Source of the DNA: Morchella semilibera
Lineage: Eukaryota > Ascomycota > Pezizomycetes > Pezizales > Morchellaceae
DNA: 64,000 nucleotides
NCBI GenBank assembly: GCA_009192285.1
Contig: WBVU01000008.1
Span: forward strand, 1,498,370 to 1,562,369
Direction of reading: 5' to 3'
Both the position numbers and the translations under genes were made by a program. The notes under the pieces are model-generated. The model saw only the letters and a list, made by a program, of their open reading frames with translations, was not told where the DNA came from and ran no database searches. Numbering within the stretch: position 1 is the first letter of the stretch; every line of letters begins with the position of its first letter. This document shows positions 22,271 to 33,945 of this stretch, piece by piece.

Positions 22271-23567
22271 CGCATTATTTCAAAGTTGAGGACCGTCTAT
22301 AGCTACATGTAGTATGCTGTGGCTTTGATATAACCCGCAGGCCCTACGGGTAAGGTGAGATCTCGTTATTCATGGATACAGATGTTCCACCAGACATTGA
22401 ATTTTTAGAATGAAAAGACATAGAACGCAGTTTGGGGATAAATAGCAGCTGCATAACACCACAATCTATGAGGCTGGTCTTAGACGCCCTCAACTCTCTT
22501 CCGCCTTTACGTTCATATGCTGCAAGAAATATAGGGTTAGGGTTGTTATTGGTCCTATACCTTAAGGGATGATTTTTTTTAATTACATGTAGTGACCACT
22601 GATTGATGACGTACTTCAAAGTCAAGAATTTGGTTTAGCATCCTTTCGTGCCACTTGTTATTGGTTCGATTCGGTGATGGACAGAATGGCTGCCGGGGGC
22701 GCTACATAGAAATTGAATGGATGGCCCCCCTGGTTAGTAAAGTGATGTTCACCGGCGTGGCATTCCGCTATCGGTGATAGTAGTGGTGGGCCTTAAAACA
22801 GTCCCGACGCCAGCCGCCACAGGGTAAGTCAATACCTCTGTATATGTTTGGCGCACCCACCTTTTGCCGGAAAAGCATCCCTTGGTCCTGGAATAACAGT
22901 TAGGGTTTCCCCCGGTGTGGCAGTTTACGCTTGAATACTAGGTTTAGGCTACGGAACTGACATTAGGGCTTCGTTCAAAAAGGGGATCCCAGGAAAGCTA
23001 GTGGATTAGGCTATACGTGATGAGGCCGGTTCAGGAAAGCGTAGCCAGTGCTCTACTTTGACGTAATCTCATCCAGTCCCGCGGAAGTTGCCGGAGCTAA
23101 AATGGGTAAGTGGGGATTGGTATGGGGCGATATTCTAATACTATCCCGTATCAGAGGAGTTTAGGGTTAGGCGAGGATGCAGCGAGGCTAGGTACCCCTT
23201 ACTACTAAGGCCATGCGGAGTGGGGTGGGGGAGATTTCTCTAATAATCGCTTCTCAGTACTGTGTACGTTCTGCTTTATGTTCTCGTAATTGTAGGAAAC
23301 CTCTACAATTGGTCGCACAATTGAGGTTGTGTAAACCCCTCCGTCATGATCATGCCTATATATAGCACTCTAGATGTTTTCTTGATAGTTCAGTTGGATA
23401 CAGTTATTAACGTATCCTGGGCTGTTTCAACATAACTTTGTGTTTTATTTCCCCTTATTTTATTCGGTCTGAAGAAGATGTTGCGCTGCCATGCCCATAC
23501 AGCCGGGTGGCTGCTTAGGCTCTCCCGGAGTGGTTCCTGAACGCATCTTGTCTCAATATTATCCCTT
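22271..23567. other. intergenic, no supported gene
   Basis: Degraded-looking sequence with several short TTAGGG-like motifs (~22530, ~23160). No gene found. Confidence 0.45.
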
Positions 23568-23744
23568 GCACGGGTGAAAGTTGTCAAATTCATGGCCTGG
23601 ACCGTGCACCACTTAGCGGAGGAATGATATTGCTTGTTACGGGAAATAGCAACTGAACCAAGCGGGACCCCCGAAGTGTTTACCACACTAGGTTAATTTT
23701 CGCTGAAAGAGGGAGGTGGCGAATTTGACAACTCTCACCCGTGC
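23568..23744. repeat. inverted repeat pair around GCACGGGTGAAAGTTGTC
   Basis: 23568-23591 and 23721-23744 are inverted copies differing at one position (GCACGGGTGAAAGTTGTC versus GCACGGGTGAGAGTTGTC on the other strand), with similarity continuing a few bases outward. The ~180-bp element has no coding capacity and could be a MITE, but no target duplication is evident. Confidence 0.55.
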
Positions 23745-24578
23745 AAAGGGTAGATGCCACTTCAGGGTTAGGGTTAGGTCCTTCTTTATCCATTTATACT
23801 TCATACATGCATGCAGCCCCCAGGCTATGGAAACCCCCCCCCCCCCCCCGCGGGAACAGATGAGGGCTAGGTCCTTGGGTTCCTGCATTGAGTTCCCAGT
23901 CTTTTCGTCGAGATATCTACAGGGAGTAGTATTAGTGCCAGTTGACGAGAAAGATAAACTCTACGTCTTGATAATATTAACAATGCAGTGTCATAATACA
24001 AGACCAGAAGGGAACTGGATCTATACTCGCGCGTTAACTAAGTCGTTGCAACCTAACGCTCATTAACGACTGAGTACCTACACCATGTAAAAGAGGGTTG
24101 ATTGCTTCGCAACTCTCCGGTATCTATGTCTTGTCGACTCATCCCTTCCAACGTGAATTACTGGAATATAGTGGGGGGGTGGGGGGGAATACGAAGTATT
24201 TATTTGCAGCGGCTTGTAGTTGTTACGTATTTATAGACCCCTCTCAATACACAAAAGGTTCAAACGCTGTCGCCTGAATCTTCATCACATGTTGCTATTG
24301 ATCGGAGGTTGGTATCGATCCGGCATTCCCCAACCTCCCATTTCCCTGTGGATGCAAGTAATCAACGCTCATGATTCCAAGTCGCACTTGAATCTTCCTG
24401 CGACGGCTATCACAGCAGGAACAAATGCCGGACATGTGAAATTTCATACTCATGCTTGTATCTCCCCGAGCTAAGAGAAGGGGCTCCGCGAGGTAAATTG
24501 TAAACTTCTTGGCCAGCCGGATGTGTGGAAGCCCAGTACTAGTATGAATAATAATCACAAACTGGCGTCGGATAAATT
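23745..24578. other. intergenic with C16 run
   Basis: Contains CAGGGTTAGGGTTAGG at ~23763 followed by atttatacttcatacatgc (a pairing shared with other sites), then a run of 16 C at 23834-23849. A G-rich patch lies at 24171-24187. No gene. Confidence 0.45.
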
Positions 24579-24711
24579 GTTTACCACCATAAGAACCAAA
24601 AAATGCAGTTGCCAGGGCAAGGATAATTTGTATGGATTGGCGATGATCTGTCCTGCAAGTCATCCCTGTTTCGGTCACTTGCATTTTCTGGTTCTTTTCG
24701 TGGTCAACGAG
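24579..24711 (+). repeat. dispersed repeat pair, copy 2
   Basis: Second copy of the repeat described at 22146-22270, with the same block order. Slightly longer because of a short insertion. Confidence 0.65.
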
Positions 24712-27700
24712 TAAAGATTCTCCTCAAGCAGGTCGGAGGACAGGATCTTGCTTGCATTACAGGATACACAGATTACCCGGAGTATTGATCTAGCACATAC
24801 TACCGGAAACGCAGAATCGGCACTCTCCCAAGGTTGATAATGTAGGTAGCATTATGCTTTGGGCCCTTAAGCACCACTAGCAACCAATGTAGCCCCCCCT
24901 GTAGGTTCTTCGAATTGATCATCTTCGTGTATCTCCATTCAGCCTCGATTAGATCGAGATATTTCCTGCCAATGGATGGCTGACTTACCTGGGACTTACA
25001 TCCAACTATCACCGCATGATTTATTTGCTAACCAAGGGAGTTAAGCATGTTCGCATAGTGCCTGAGCAACCAACTTCTTCGGAGGACTTATGCAGTTCAA
25101 AGAATACGCCACCTTATATATACCCATCCATGTTGAGGTTTAACCTTTGTGAGAGAACCATGATGTAATCCTAATTTAGCCATCTGTGAAACCCTAACCC
25201 TGCCACAGGGCAACATCTTTTTATTCACTCTCGGAGAGTGTGGATAATTGGCTCCAGAAGCTGGGGATGCACATACGTAATGACGGCGGAGAGAGATTAG
25301 TCATGAGATTTCGTAAAGGACCGGAGACCCTTTCCATCTTCATTATGCTTTATCTTTCCTTTCTTTTTGATAGGGGCTGGTAGAGGGATATTCTGAGGAG
25401 AGAGCTATTTGGTCCTTTCTTACCCGAGGGTTGCATAGAATTAATGGTGTAAATAATGAGACTCGCGAAATTGACCTCGGGGTTAAAAGCCGTCCAGTAC
25501 TTGCTCTCCGGCGGGGTTGTAGGGTGTTCTGTTCCTTTTTCTTCCGGTTTAAATGTTGGCGGCGAGTACAGTACAGACTCGGCGAGCGGATCGCCCCCAC
25601 TCTACCTTGAGTTGCTTGGTTGGTTGGTGCCTCATACATATAGGCAAACCTAAAGTTATTATAAATACTTACCCGAATCCACTGAGGCAGTGCAGAAATT
25701 TATAATTTGGTTCGAGAGCTATCTCGTCCATGATCCTATTGCTTCCCATGAATACTAGTACTGCAATCCAGACCCTCACAGAGATGGAGTACCATCAGCT
25801 CGTAATAGCCCAAGCTGGCACGTTATGAATAGGATATTGGTGGCTCCGAGCGGTCTCCCAGCACCCATCCCTATGAGACTAGGCCGCTAGGCTAACCAGT
25901 TTCGCTAGGCCGACTGTATCAAGACCATCAGATTGACAGTCAATTTGATTGGTCTTTCCCGCCTGGTGTCCGGCATTAGCGATGGGGCACCAGAAGACCC
26001 AAAACTTCGAGGTCTAATACTTAAGGAAACAACTCGCAGGTAATTGTGTAGTTCCAGGATGCTGACGTTTGATATACGGCACATGGTAAGGTCTCTGCGG
26101 ATTTAGCAATCCCTGCTAGTGCTTGGGAGGATGTTATCATGTTGCTTATGGCTACTGTCTAGGATACATGTCATACTCGAGCTTCGGGACACGCTAATAG
26201 TCAAGCTTGAGGATATAGTAGCTAGGTTTAATGACACATCTACTCGAGTTATCTGTGTGGGGATTAGATGCTGGCCGCCGTATGTATATATCTACTTTGG
26301 AATGGGTATAGCCAAAAGTGATCAAAATGTGATAAGGGAGATAAATGTATTCACCGCCACATTCACCTATCAGATTCTGACCGATCACCTCCCTTGAACA
26401 GCTAGTACAAGGTTTGCTCATCTCTCATGAACTGAACTACAGGCGCGCCATTCACCTACAATAATATTCTAAACGAACAGATAAGGATAGGGCTTAGTCC
26501 GACTATAAAACATCCACAATCGATATTTTATACCTGTCACTCTACCAGCAATGACTATACACTTCGCATAATCTCACCTAGCACGTGTTATTAAGTGGCA
26601 GACCCTAGTGGTTCGGTTTGCGCACAGGAAATATCTGGAGATGTGCTTGCTTTCAATAAGAGGAAGCTGTTCATACCAGGTATTGATTTCTTTATGTCAT
26701 TTATGTATGTAACCTGGACGTTATAAGAGCTAGAGGGTTCATACCAGGTAGATTACAAAAGAGATGCCCATAATCATTATTCTCCTCTCTAGTCGGTCTA
26801 GATAGCATTAATATATCTTGATTTACCCCTGTCTCAATTCAGTAGCTTGATGTTTATCATTGCATTGAAAGTCCTTCCGGTGGTCCGGGAATTCCCAAAA
26901 AGCAGTTCTGTTTGCTGCTCCGGCGGCTGTACCCCACCTAATACACAAATTGATAGGCTGAAAACTAGGACAAGAGATTACAAGCATTTACATTAAAAGG
27001 GCTTGATCCCTAAGTGGATTGAGCCTGGATCACTATGATTATATATCCAGGAGTTGCTAATTACACACATGCAAGCTATATCTAGCGTGATCCTATATAG
27101 TTAATTCTCGTTATCCGCTGTGATAGCAAGTGAAGTTAGTATCCTGCTCTTGTGATACTTATCACTGTATGGAGGCATGCGCTCTGTCTAGGCGATGGGT
27201 CCGCCGCGAGTCTCCCGAACTCTAAGTATAAATATCGGTAAATTGCGATACCTAGATGTTATATATATTTTCGTTGAGTGTATATAACACCTACCGATGA
27301 AAGATAGGAGCTTCGGGATAATCTTATACCTAACTTTCCCCTGCCATAACTAACTAGAAAACGGGATATCTATTCTTTACCACCACCCATATGGTAGAGA
27401 TCCTTACGTCCACATGAATTGGATTGGGCGGCAGGGTTCATGGGGGAATGCACTAGGTCTCAACCGTGAGTAATAAGTATGTAACTTAGAATCGCTAAGG
27501 CGGCGCACCCGCTGAAAGAACTTGGGGATTAGTGTCACCTGTAAAGGCTATCCTAATATAGCTTTTAACAATCTCACCAGTTGCTCCATACAGGTGGTAA
27601 GTATGCCTAAACAATGAACACCCAGGGCGTGACTTGGACATAAGTAGAACCTAGTATACAATACAACGTCTCTGTTTAAACTAGATGACCACTCCTCGAC

Positions 27701-27760
27701 ATAGCTCTCAGTCAACTGCGGAACAACCGTTCTAAAACAATAATGATATCTCGTCGCCCT
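24712..27760. other. 3-kb gene-free, decayed sequence
   Basis: Stops occur densely in all frames. Contains AACCCTAACCCTGCC at ~25191 and two short direct copies of GTTCATACCAGGTA (26671 and 26739). Appears to be old, mutated repeat sequence. No gene. Confidence 0.45.
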
Positions 27761-28160
27761 TCAAAGTATCAAAATGCGTTGAGCGCACTTCAACTGTTTC
27801 TCAAGGCACCATACAACCGCTCTTTTGTAGGCGTATCCCATGGTAAAATATAATACTTCCACTGGCCCCGCCAACAGCCTCTTTTGAAGCCTCGAAGAGT
27901 TATAATTATTTGGCTCAAAGCTCCCAACCCTTCCGAACGAGTTCCACAAGCCCAATTCTAGCAATGAGAGGCCAACGTTATAGATATCGTTTTGCAGACT
28001 ATAACTCATTTGCTCCTTTCCTCAACGGAGGTTGTAACCGGCTCCTGTAACTCACCAAACGTTTTCAACTGTTTAAGTGTTCGAGTAGCTAGTGTTACTT
28101 TACACCCAGTAGCAGGCTTAGGTCCTGGGCGTAAGAAACATTCGCAAATCCCTCCCACAG
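27761..28160 (-). pseudogene. kinase-like C-lobe fragment (HeLo-linked kinase type), decayed
   Basis: The minus-strand frame 28009-27761 contains NDIYNVGLSLLELGLWNSF and, later, MGYAYKRAVVWCLEKQ. These match the subdomain IX-XI part of the fungal kinase-like domain that follows HeLo-type prion-inhibition domains. Just upstream, other frames contain LSLLLGVK and LKQLKTFGELQEP, also characteristic of that family, but separated from the kinase part by stops and a frame change. No N-lobe or catalytic loop is visible nearby. I conclude a broken fragment of a signalling/incompatibility-type gene. Limits are approximate. Confidence 0.5.
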
Positions 28161-28449
28161 ATCAGTAGGAAGTGATTGACTAGAATACAACATGACCCAG
28201 GGAAGTCTACGACCGCAGTTTTTGAGATTTTCCCCTAACCCCGTAGCAATAGTAGATCAGTACATAGTTGGAAGACCCACAATGCAGCGAACAGTTTCCC
28301 AGATGTTTATCCGGGAGGCGATCACATACGGCGACAGGAATGACCCAAGAAAAAAGCAGTTATGTAGTGCACAGATATTTCTCCATACAGTTTTGACACC
28401 CCTGTTTTTCCATTGATCACTCCTATCGCTGTAACTCTCATGCATAGGG

Positions 28450-29220
28450 GATCTCGCAAATGGACCCTATGCGCTGGATGCATCCAGCTTCCTTGTCCCT
28501 TTGCGTTATATGGATTTCGAAGGTAAGATAGAATCAGACGTTGCTTGCCACCGATCAGCATTACCCACCATTTTGTGAGAAGAAATTCAACCACAGATTA
28601 AGGGCCCGTTTGGACAACCCAATAATCATTATTGGCGATAATCCGATGGATTATCGACCTTTGGATTCTCACAATAATCTAGGCTGTTCGTGCGGTTGCA
28701 TTTGGAGCTCCCGATTATGATTATCCCAATAATCCGCCAAGAAATTAATGACCTCCGGAGGTGATTATTCCCACAACACAGATATCCTGGAAGCCTAATG
28801 CTATTTCAACGTTATCTAGATGTTTAGATTATCCGCTGATTATGATTAATATGATTACCATTTTCGCTTTCTGATAATCCAAACCGCCCAACCACCCAAA
28901 GAAATAATCTAAGCTTGTCCAAACGGGCCCTAAATAATATCCTTCTACCACCAACACCTGGGCCCAGTGATTGAGAATTTGATAGAGGGTGTAGTTACAT
29001 CTCAATTTTGCTATGACAGAACCCTGTAAAAAGAAAAAAAAAAGGGGGGCCATCACTTGGTTATTTTACAAAGAATAGAAGTAGTGGAGGAGGACTAATT
29101 AGGCGATTAGCCAGCTCCCTGGGAGTCAAATGCAATGCTGGATCTATAATTCCTTGGCTAATTAATACCAAGTCTGCCAAAAGTCTCCGGATCCATCAGC
29201 GTAAAGGTCTAATTTCTCAA
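28450..29220 (+). repeat. dispersed repeat, copy 2 (carries a nested MITE)
   Basis: Second copy of the repeat at 6450-6880, in the same orientation and with the same block order, interrupted by the element at 28603-28930. After the insertion, similarity resumes at AATAATATCC and continues through GATAGAGGGTGTAGTTACAT to CTTGGCTAATTAAT. Confidence 0.75.
28603..28930. mobile_element. MITE, GGGCCCGTTTGG-family, 328 bp, TAA target duplication
   Basis: Inverted termini GGGCCCGTTTGGACAA (28603) and complement (ending 28930), with TAA on both sides (28600-28602, 28931-28933). The interior is rich in inverted ATAATC/GATTAT motifs, as in many Tourist-like MITEs. It lies inside a repeat whose other copy (6601 region) shows the uninterrupted target with a single TAA, so the boundaries are directly supported. 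No coding capacity; mobilisation would need a PIF/Harbinger transposase from elsewhere. Confidence 0.88.
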
Positions 29221-29919
29221 ATGCATGGGACATAGGACCAGACGGTCTGGACTTAGAGTGGGGCTTGGTAGGTAGTCATACAAACCCCAGCGTTTCTGAA
29301 ATAATCATAATAACACTAGCGCCTATATTGTATAAGTAGCTATATAAAGAATTCATGAGAAGTCTACTTGCCCCCTCTCGCGCGCCATACATAGTCGGAA
29401 CGTACAAGCAACGAGGAGATACCCCAAATCACGAATCTATCAATTAGCGAGAGATAATAGGGCGTATTGGCCAACAACTTCTGAGTCTAAATATTTGCAG
29501 GTTTTTGGTGTGGATAGCCCGCCAAGAGCTCGAAATATGAACTCAAAATCTGAAAATATGAGTGTGGCCGTAATACTAAAAACATTGCGCTATTCCGCTA
29601 AGGAAAACGATATTTGCATGATATGCAAGGGTGTTTTGTCATTCCCGCTCGACAGTCTCATTTACATACATTGTCTGGCCGACACTTCTATCATAGTTGA
29701 CGGAAAAATACTAGTTGCGCAAGCGGATATATTTCCTGTTGTGGGCCCGCGACGCATGACGTTGCTTCCCGCAGTGTCTGCATAATGAAAATGGGATGCC
29801 TGAAACGATCGCCATAGACATTTGTGCAGAGCCTCAGGCCCGCCGCCACGCAGAAAACATTTATCAATAAGAGGGGAGGACTCACCGCTTAACAGACTCC
29901 ATCTCCCAAGCTTTTCACA
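29221..29919. other. upstream region of the lectin-BTB gene
   Basis: No gene called. Contains one copy of a dispersed CCGCCAAGAGCT-type repeat at 29487-29538. The ~120 nt before the ATG at 29920 have no clear TATA box. Confidence 0.45.
29487..29538 (+). repeat. dispersed ~60-90 bp repeat (CCGCCAAGAGCT type), copy 1
   Basis: Shares CTAAATATTTG, GGTTTTTGGTGTGGATAG and CCGCCAAGAGCT with 33527-33590 and 45957-46015; weaker similarity (TTGGCCAAC) extends upstream in all three. Noncoding. Confidence 0.55.
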
Positions 29920-31331
29920 ATGACAGCAACACGCCGATTAACCACTACTAAGGTCCGTGGCGTCGCCAAGGGAAATTCCTTTGATGGGACACCAGTCCCC
30001 GCAAAGCTCGATACTGCTGTCATAAATCGTATCTATGTTAGTTACGGCGCTTATGTTACGGCGCTGGAGGTAAACATTCTCAATATGAACCCGGCAGTAC
30101 TAGAAGAACAGCTCTAACATGCCATAGGTCTATTATGAAAAGAACAATGTAGCAAGCGTGACTCATGGGACTCCCAGCGGAAACAGGCAAGAGATTGCTT
30201 TAAAACCCTCCGAGCTCATTACCGCCATCGAAGGTAGTTGGGAAGGTGGCATGATCAGCCACCTTACTTTCACTACGACTAGGCGTAAGTGATTTCCACC
30301 TATATTTTAGGGAACCGCTAACAATTCTATTTAGGAACGTTTGGCCCTTTCGGGGAAAGAAAGGGGGAATTCTTTCACTGGGATAGTGGCGCTAAGGTTC
30401 CGCCCGACGTTGCCCCTCGTATGGGCCTGCTGGCATTTCGTGGGACATGGTGAGTCTCAGTTCTGGGTTTACCGCGTTACTAGCACAAGCACTAAAATAG
30501 CTCATATAGGAGCGGACATATCACTTCACTCCAAGCTACCTTCGCAGAACTTGCCCCAAATCCACACAGTACGCTCAAATTCGAAAATCTACCGACCATC
30601 ACTAATGCGACGACTCCATCCAGTGTATCCTCTCTCCAAAGCTATGCAGTGTAAGCAATATCTATGGCACGTTGGCCTATATATACAAAGCCAATTAACA
30701 GCTAGTTTCATTGTATAGACATCTCATGAGCCCGGTAATTACTCTTCACGCAGGCCCAGAGCCTATAGAACTACACGTCCATGAATATATCCTTTGCCGC
30801 CTTCCCTTCTTCCGAGCAGCTCTCAAAGGGGACTTCAAGGAGGCCACCGAGAAGGTGGTGAAGCTGCCCGAAGACGGCGCAACGTCTGTTACAGCTTTAA
30901 TTGAGTTTTTATCCTCAGGAGGTTACACGTATGCCTATAACCCGGATAAAACCGGGTTCCGCGATGGAAAATCCCCCGTTCCCATTGCAGACATAGCCCA
31001 AGGGCTATTCCACGTTAACGTGTACGCAACCGCCTCAAAGTATGACTGCCCAAAGCTCGTCGATGAGGCTATCAACAATTTCCGTGTAGTACTCGCAGAG
31101 CTTGAGGGGATCGATATTCTTCGATTGTGGCAAGCAGCATACGCGGTAGGGCTAACGATGTCGGCCTGTGGAATAGATGAGGGCCTAACGAAATCCAATG
31201 ATGGGATCATGAAATGGGGCGCAATGCTATCAGAGAATCACCGTGAAGAAATGGAGAAGATCATGAGCGACTACCCTGCTTTGGCTTGTGATTTGCTTGG
31301 ATTTTCAAACACTAGCGATAGTGAAACTTGA
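29920..31331 (+). CDS. jacalin-like lectin fused to BTB/POZ domain (391 aa, five exons)
   Basis: Exons 29920-30069, 30128-30284, 30335-30449, 30510-30650, 30719-31331; introns of 58, 50, 60 and 68 nt, all GT-AG with matching phase. Residues ~17-157 are a jacalin-like beta-prism lectin: INRIYVSYGAYVTALEVYYE, HGTPSGNRQEIALKPSELIT, ISHLTFTTTRRTFGPFG and LLAFRGTWSGHITSLQATF. After a ~35-residue linker, residues ~195-305 are a BTB/POZ domain (IELHVHEYILCRLPFFRAAL, VVKLPEDG, ALIEFLSSGGY), then a helical C-terminus. Jacalin folds bind carbohydrates; BTB domains dimerise and often recruit Cul3. The BTB part alone has no ATG before its domain except one inside exon 5 (30726), while the exon 4-5 splice (GTAAGC ... 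GTATAG) keeps frame. If that intron is retained, the lectin would instead end at the TAA at 30652-30654, giving two separate genes. Confidence 0.72.
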
Positions 31332-31907
31332 GAACAATCAAGGGCTTTATGGGCCTAGATCTCTGCAAAATGTATCTAGAGAGCAGCTGAAAATCATGTG
31401 TTTGTTAATTAAAGCAGGTTCACTCGGTTGGGTGGACGCTAATGGGTCTTTGAAAAGTGACTACAAAAGGTGATGGGCCATCCATGTATCGGCAGAATCC
31501 AAGCCTGATCGGGACTGGCGCGCGTCGAAAACGTCATTCTTGGCACCGTTTCCGGTTCTCAAGAATCCCCACGCCGCCACACCTCTCCACCCCTATCCCC
31601 ACCTCCAACTCCATCACGTCTATTTAGTCTACTAATTCACGCCCAAATTGACACCTAGAACCACCCAAAACCACGCCCAGGACTCGCCCAAATAGACACC
31701 CCCGAACCAACGCCTCGGACACGCCCTCCTAGGACACCCCCGAATCAATGGCTAGGACACGCCCAGGGCGACGTCTATCCTAAATCGCATCTTGGGACAC
31801 ACCCAAAATGACGCCTAGGACAGGCTCAAATCGACGCACCAGACTCACGACGACTTCTACAGGTAGGGACGTGAGCACGCGGGTAGGCGTGCGTGCGGAT
31901 AGGCACT
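31332..31907. other. intergenic with degenerate GACACGCCC repeat
   Basis: Between ~31640 and 31830 the motif CACGCCCA..ATGACGCCTAG (and variants GACACGCCC, GACACCCCC) recurs about eight times, making a C-rich degenerate tandem repeat. No gene. Confidence 0.5.
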
Positions 31908-32003
31908 TATGTACTTCGGGTGTAGGGGTAAGTGAGAGGACACCCTTCATGCAACCATGGCAGAGTGGTGTCCTCTCACCTACCCCTACACCCAAAGTAC
32001 ATA
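31908..32003. repeat. ~90-nt hairpin element, copy A
   Basis: 34-nt arms (31911-31944 and 31967-32000) complementary at 32 positions enclose a 22-nt loop. Outer arm GTACTTCGGGTGTAGGGGTA; inner stem GTGAGAGGACACC. TA lies on both sides (31908-31909, 32002-32003), compatible with TA-targeting insertion, although the palindrome itself would also give this. Related to the hairpins at 47605-47695 and 57369-57457. Confidence 0.85.
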
Positions 32004-33526
32004 GATTCATATTGCATTATATAGAAATGAGAAGTGACGGTCTCGTCGCCCAGCGCGAGGTACCGTTAACCCCCCAAAATTGTCCAATCGTCAATGTGGT
32101 GTCTATCTACCAGCCAAAGGGGCGTCTAAAGTTCCATGACTGCTCGTCTGGCGGGTCGCCCCACTTGGCCGTAGAACACCGGCATCAGGCTCATCGGCTG
32201 TCAGTACTATGTAGCGGTATTTCTTTTTTTTTTTGAGTATATCGCGTTCTTTTTGCACACCCTTACTCTCAATCTACTGAGAAATTCATATCTATGTGAA
32301 AGTAGATACATGCCAGCGTCAACCACCCTCTGACGGGTAGTTACCCTAACCCTTGTGAAAAAACTTTGTGACGGAATTAAACCTGCATTAGAGGAAGAAT
32401 ACTATACCAAATGCCATATCCTTCCGGTGCTGCTAGCATATTGAGTATATTATTGTCATAGCTGTAAGGAAGGATGTATGCAATTGATAAACGAAAAAGG
32501 AGAAAAACGGGAATACAGTACTGATCTCACCCTCACTCTCGGTACTGTAATACCTGGCACATCAAGTATACTATACATAAGTATATTAGGCAAAGCCTAA
32601 CTCTATTTTGATTGAACGAGGAGGGCGAGTCTGCCCCTCCCCTCACCATGAACCTTACATTAATATCCCGTATACCCCACCTTATGACACGTCTTGTCCT
32701 CCGAGCCCTCAGCATGTGGATAATAGGTGCTCTGGGGGTCTTGAAATGTAGTAGCTTTATTCAAGGAGACCAGCAGACCTCCGCTTGAACACGATTTGAT
32801 GTCGAGTGATATTCCATGACTCAGCCATGGCACAGGGTTCTTGGCGCCCGGGGGATTTACGTGCTATAAATCCAACTTGAAGAATAGCCATAGTTCTAGA
32901 GCGAAATTGCCTAGATCCGTAGGCAAGGCGACTAGTCGAAACCGTGTGGAAACCTTACGTACCCGGTAATTTGATGAGTATGAAAGCCACGGTTCATAAA
33001 ACAGAAGCCAGCCGGCAGGTTAAGTGAGAAAAATCCCCCATACGCTAGACCAACCCTGAACTAACTAAACCCCCAGCATCGGTGATCAGAGCGGGGGTGT
33101 CAGTTCCCAAGGGATGTTGCCTTCATCCTTTAGTTCACTGATTATTCATTCCTTGTTTACCCCTCACCCCCATTTTTTTCCTATCTATTTTTAGACGAAG
33201 ACAAGTTAATCTAGACCACTAACAGATAAGAAAATACAGCGGGTACGCGCAGAGCTTCCAACAATAGGTTAGGAACTTTTAATGACCCCCGGCCTCAGAC
33301 CAACGCAAACCACAGGACAGTAGGTTTTTTTTTTCTTGGAATCCGAGCCGTGAAGGAAAAGCGGGAGAGCTGCAAGAACTCACGTCAAGGACAAAACCAG
33401 AGGTGAGACCGCCTCTAACAGATTTCGTCCCATCAGAGCGACTTGGCTAATCGGTTTTGAGGTCAAATTTTTCTCGCCAAGGACTAAATAATTAGATTCA
33501 GCGTTTTGGCAACCGACTTTCCTATC
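32004..33526. other. intergenic, no supported gene
   Basis: A plus-strand frame through 31808-32236 is a shadow of the C-rich repeat and hairpin. One short TACCCTAACCCTT at ~32341. No gene. Confidence 0.45.
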
Positions 33527-33590
33527 CGAATATTTCTTGGCGGCGGTTTTGGCGCGGACAGTCCGCCAAGAGCTAAAATATTTGGAAATG
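33527..33590 (+). repeat. dispersed CCGCCAAGAGCT-type repeat, copy 2
   Basis: Contains TCTTGGCGG ... CCGCCAAGAG, a short stem around GGTTTTGGCGCGGACAG, and otherwise aligns with 29487-29538 and 45957-46015. Confidence 0.55.
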
Positions 33591-33945
33591 TGGTGGTAAA
33601 CTCACAGTTGGGTTTATGAGCAGGGAAGTGCCCTCACGAGGCATCAACCGGAGTAGCTACAGAGAAACAAGCTCCTACGCTCTTTAGCCCCCCTGACATT
33701 GAGTCGCAACATTTCTCCTTGCACAGATTCCATCCGGTGACGCCGTTCGATCTCAGGTTGTGCTACCCGGGCATGCGGTGTTGTGACAAGGGGGCTATTC
33801 TCGACCTGGTCTTGTAGGTACAGGAGGGTGCACCGCCAAAAAACTATTATGTACCGTTCATTCCGATATCCCGCATCGATTCCTCATGCTATGTTACAGT
33901 CACACGGTTTCATTATTTCACAAAACGTATATCACATACACCACA
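33591..33945. other. intergenic, no supported gene
   Basis: Downstream flank of the minus-strand gene at 33946-34736. Nothing further recognised. Confidence 0.45.

Noticed and set aside
22655-22690. GGTTCGATTC resembling a tRNA T-loop
   Set aside because: No acceptor stem, anticodon arm or D-arm can be built around it.
25830-25915. Minus-strand GGGATGGGTGCTGGGAGACCGC, faintly like the 3' part of a 5S rRNA
   Set aside because: Spacing and the 5' half do not fit a 5S gene; no complete internal control region was found.
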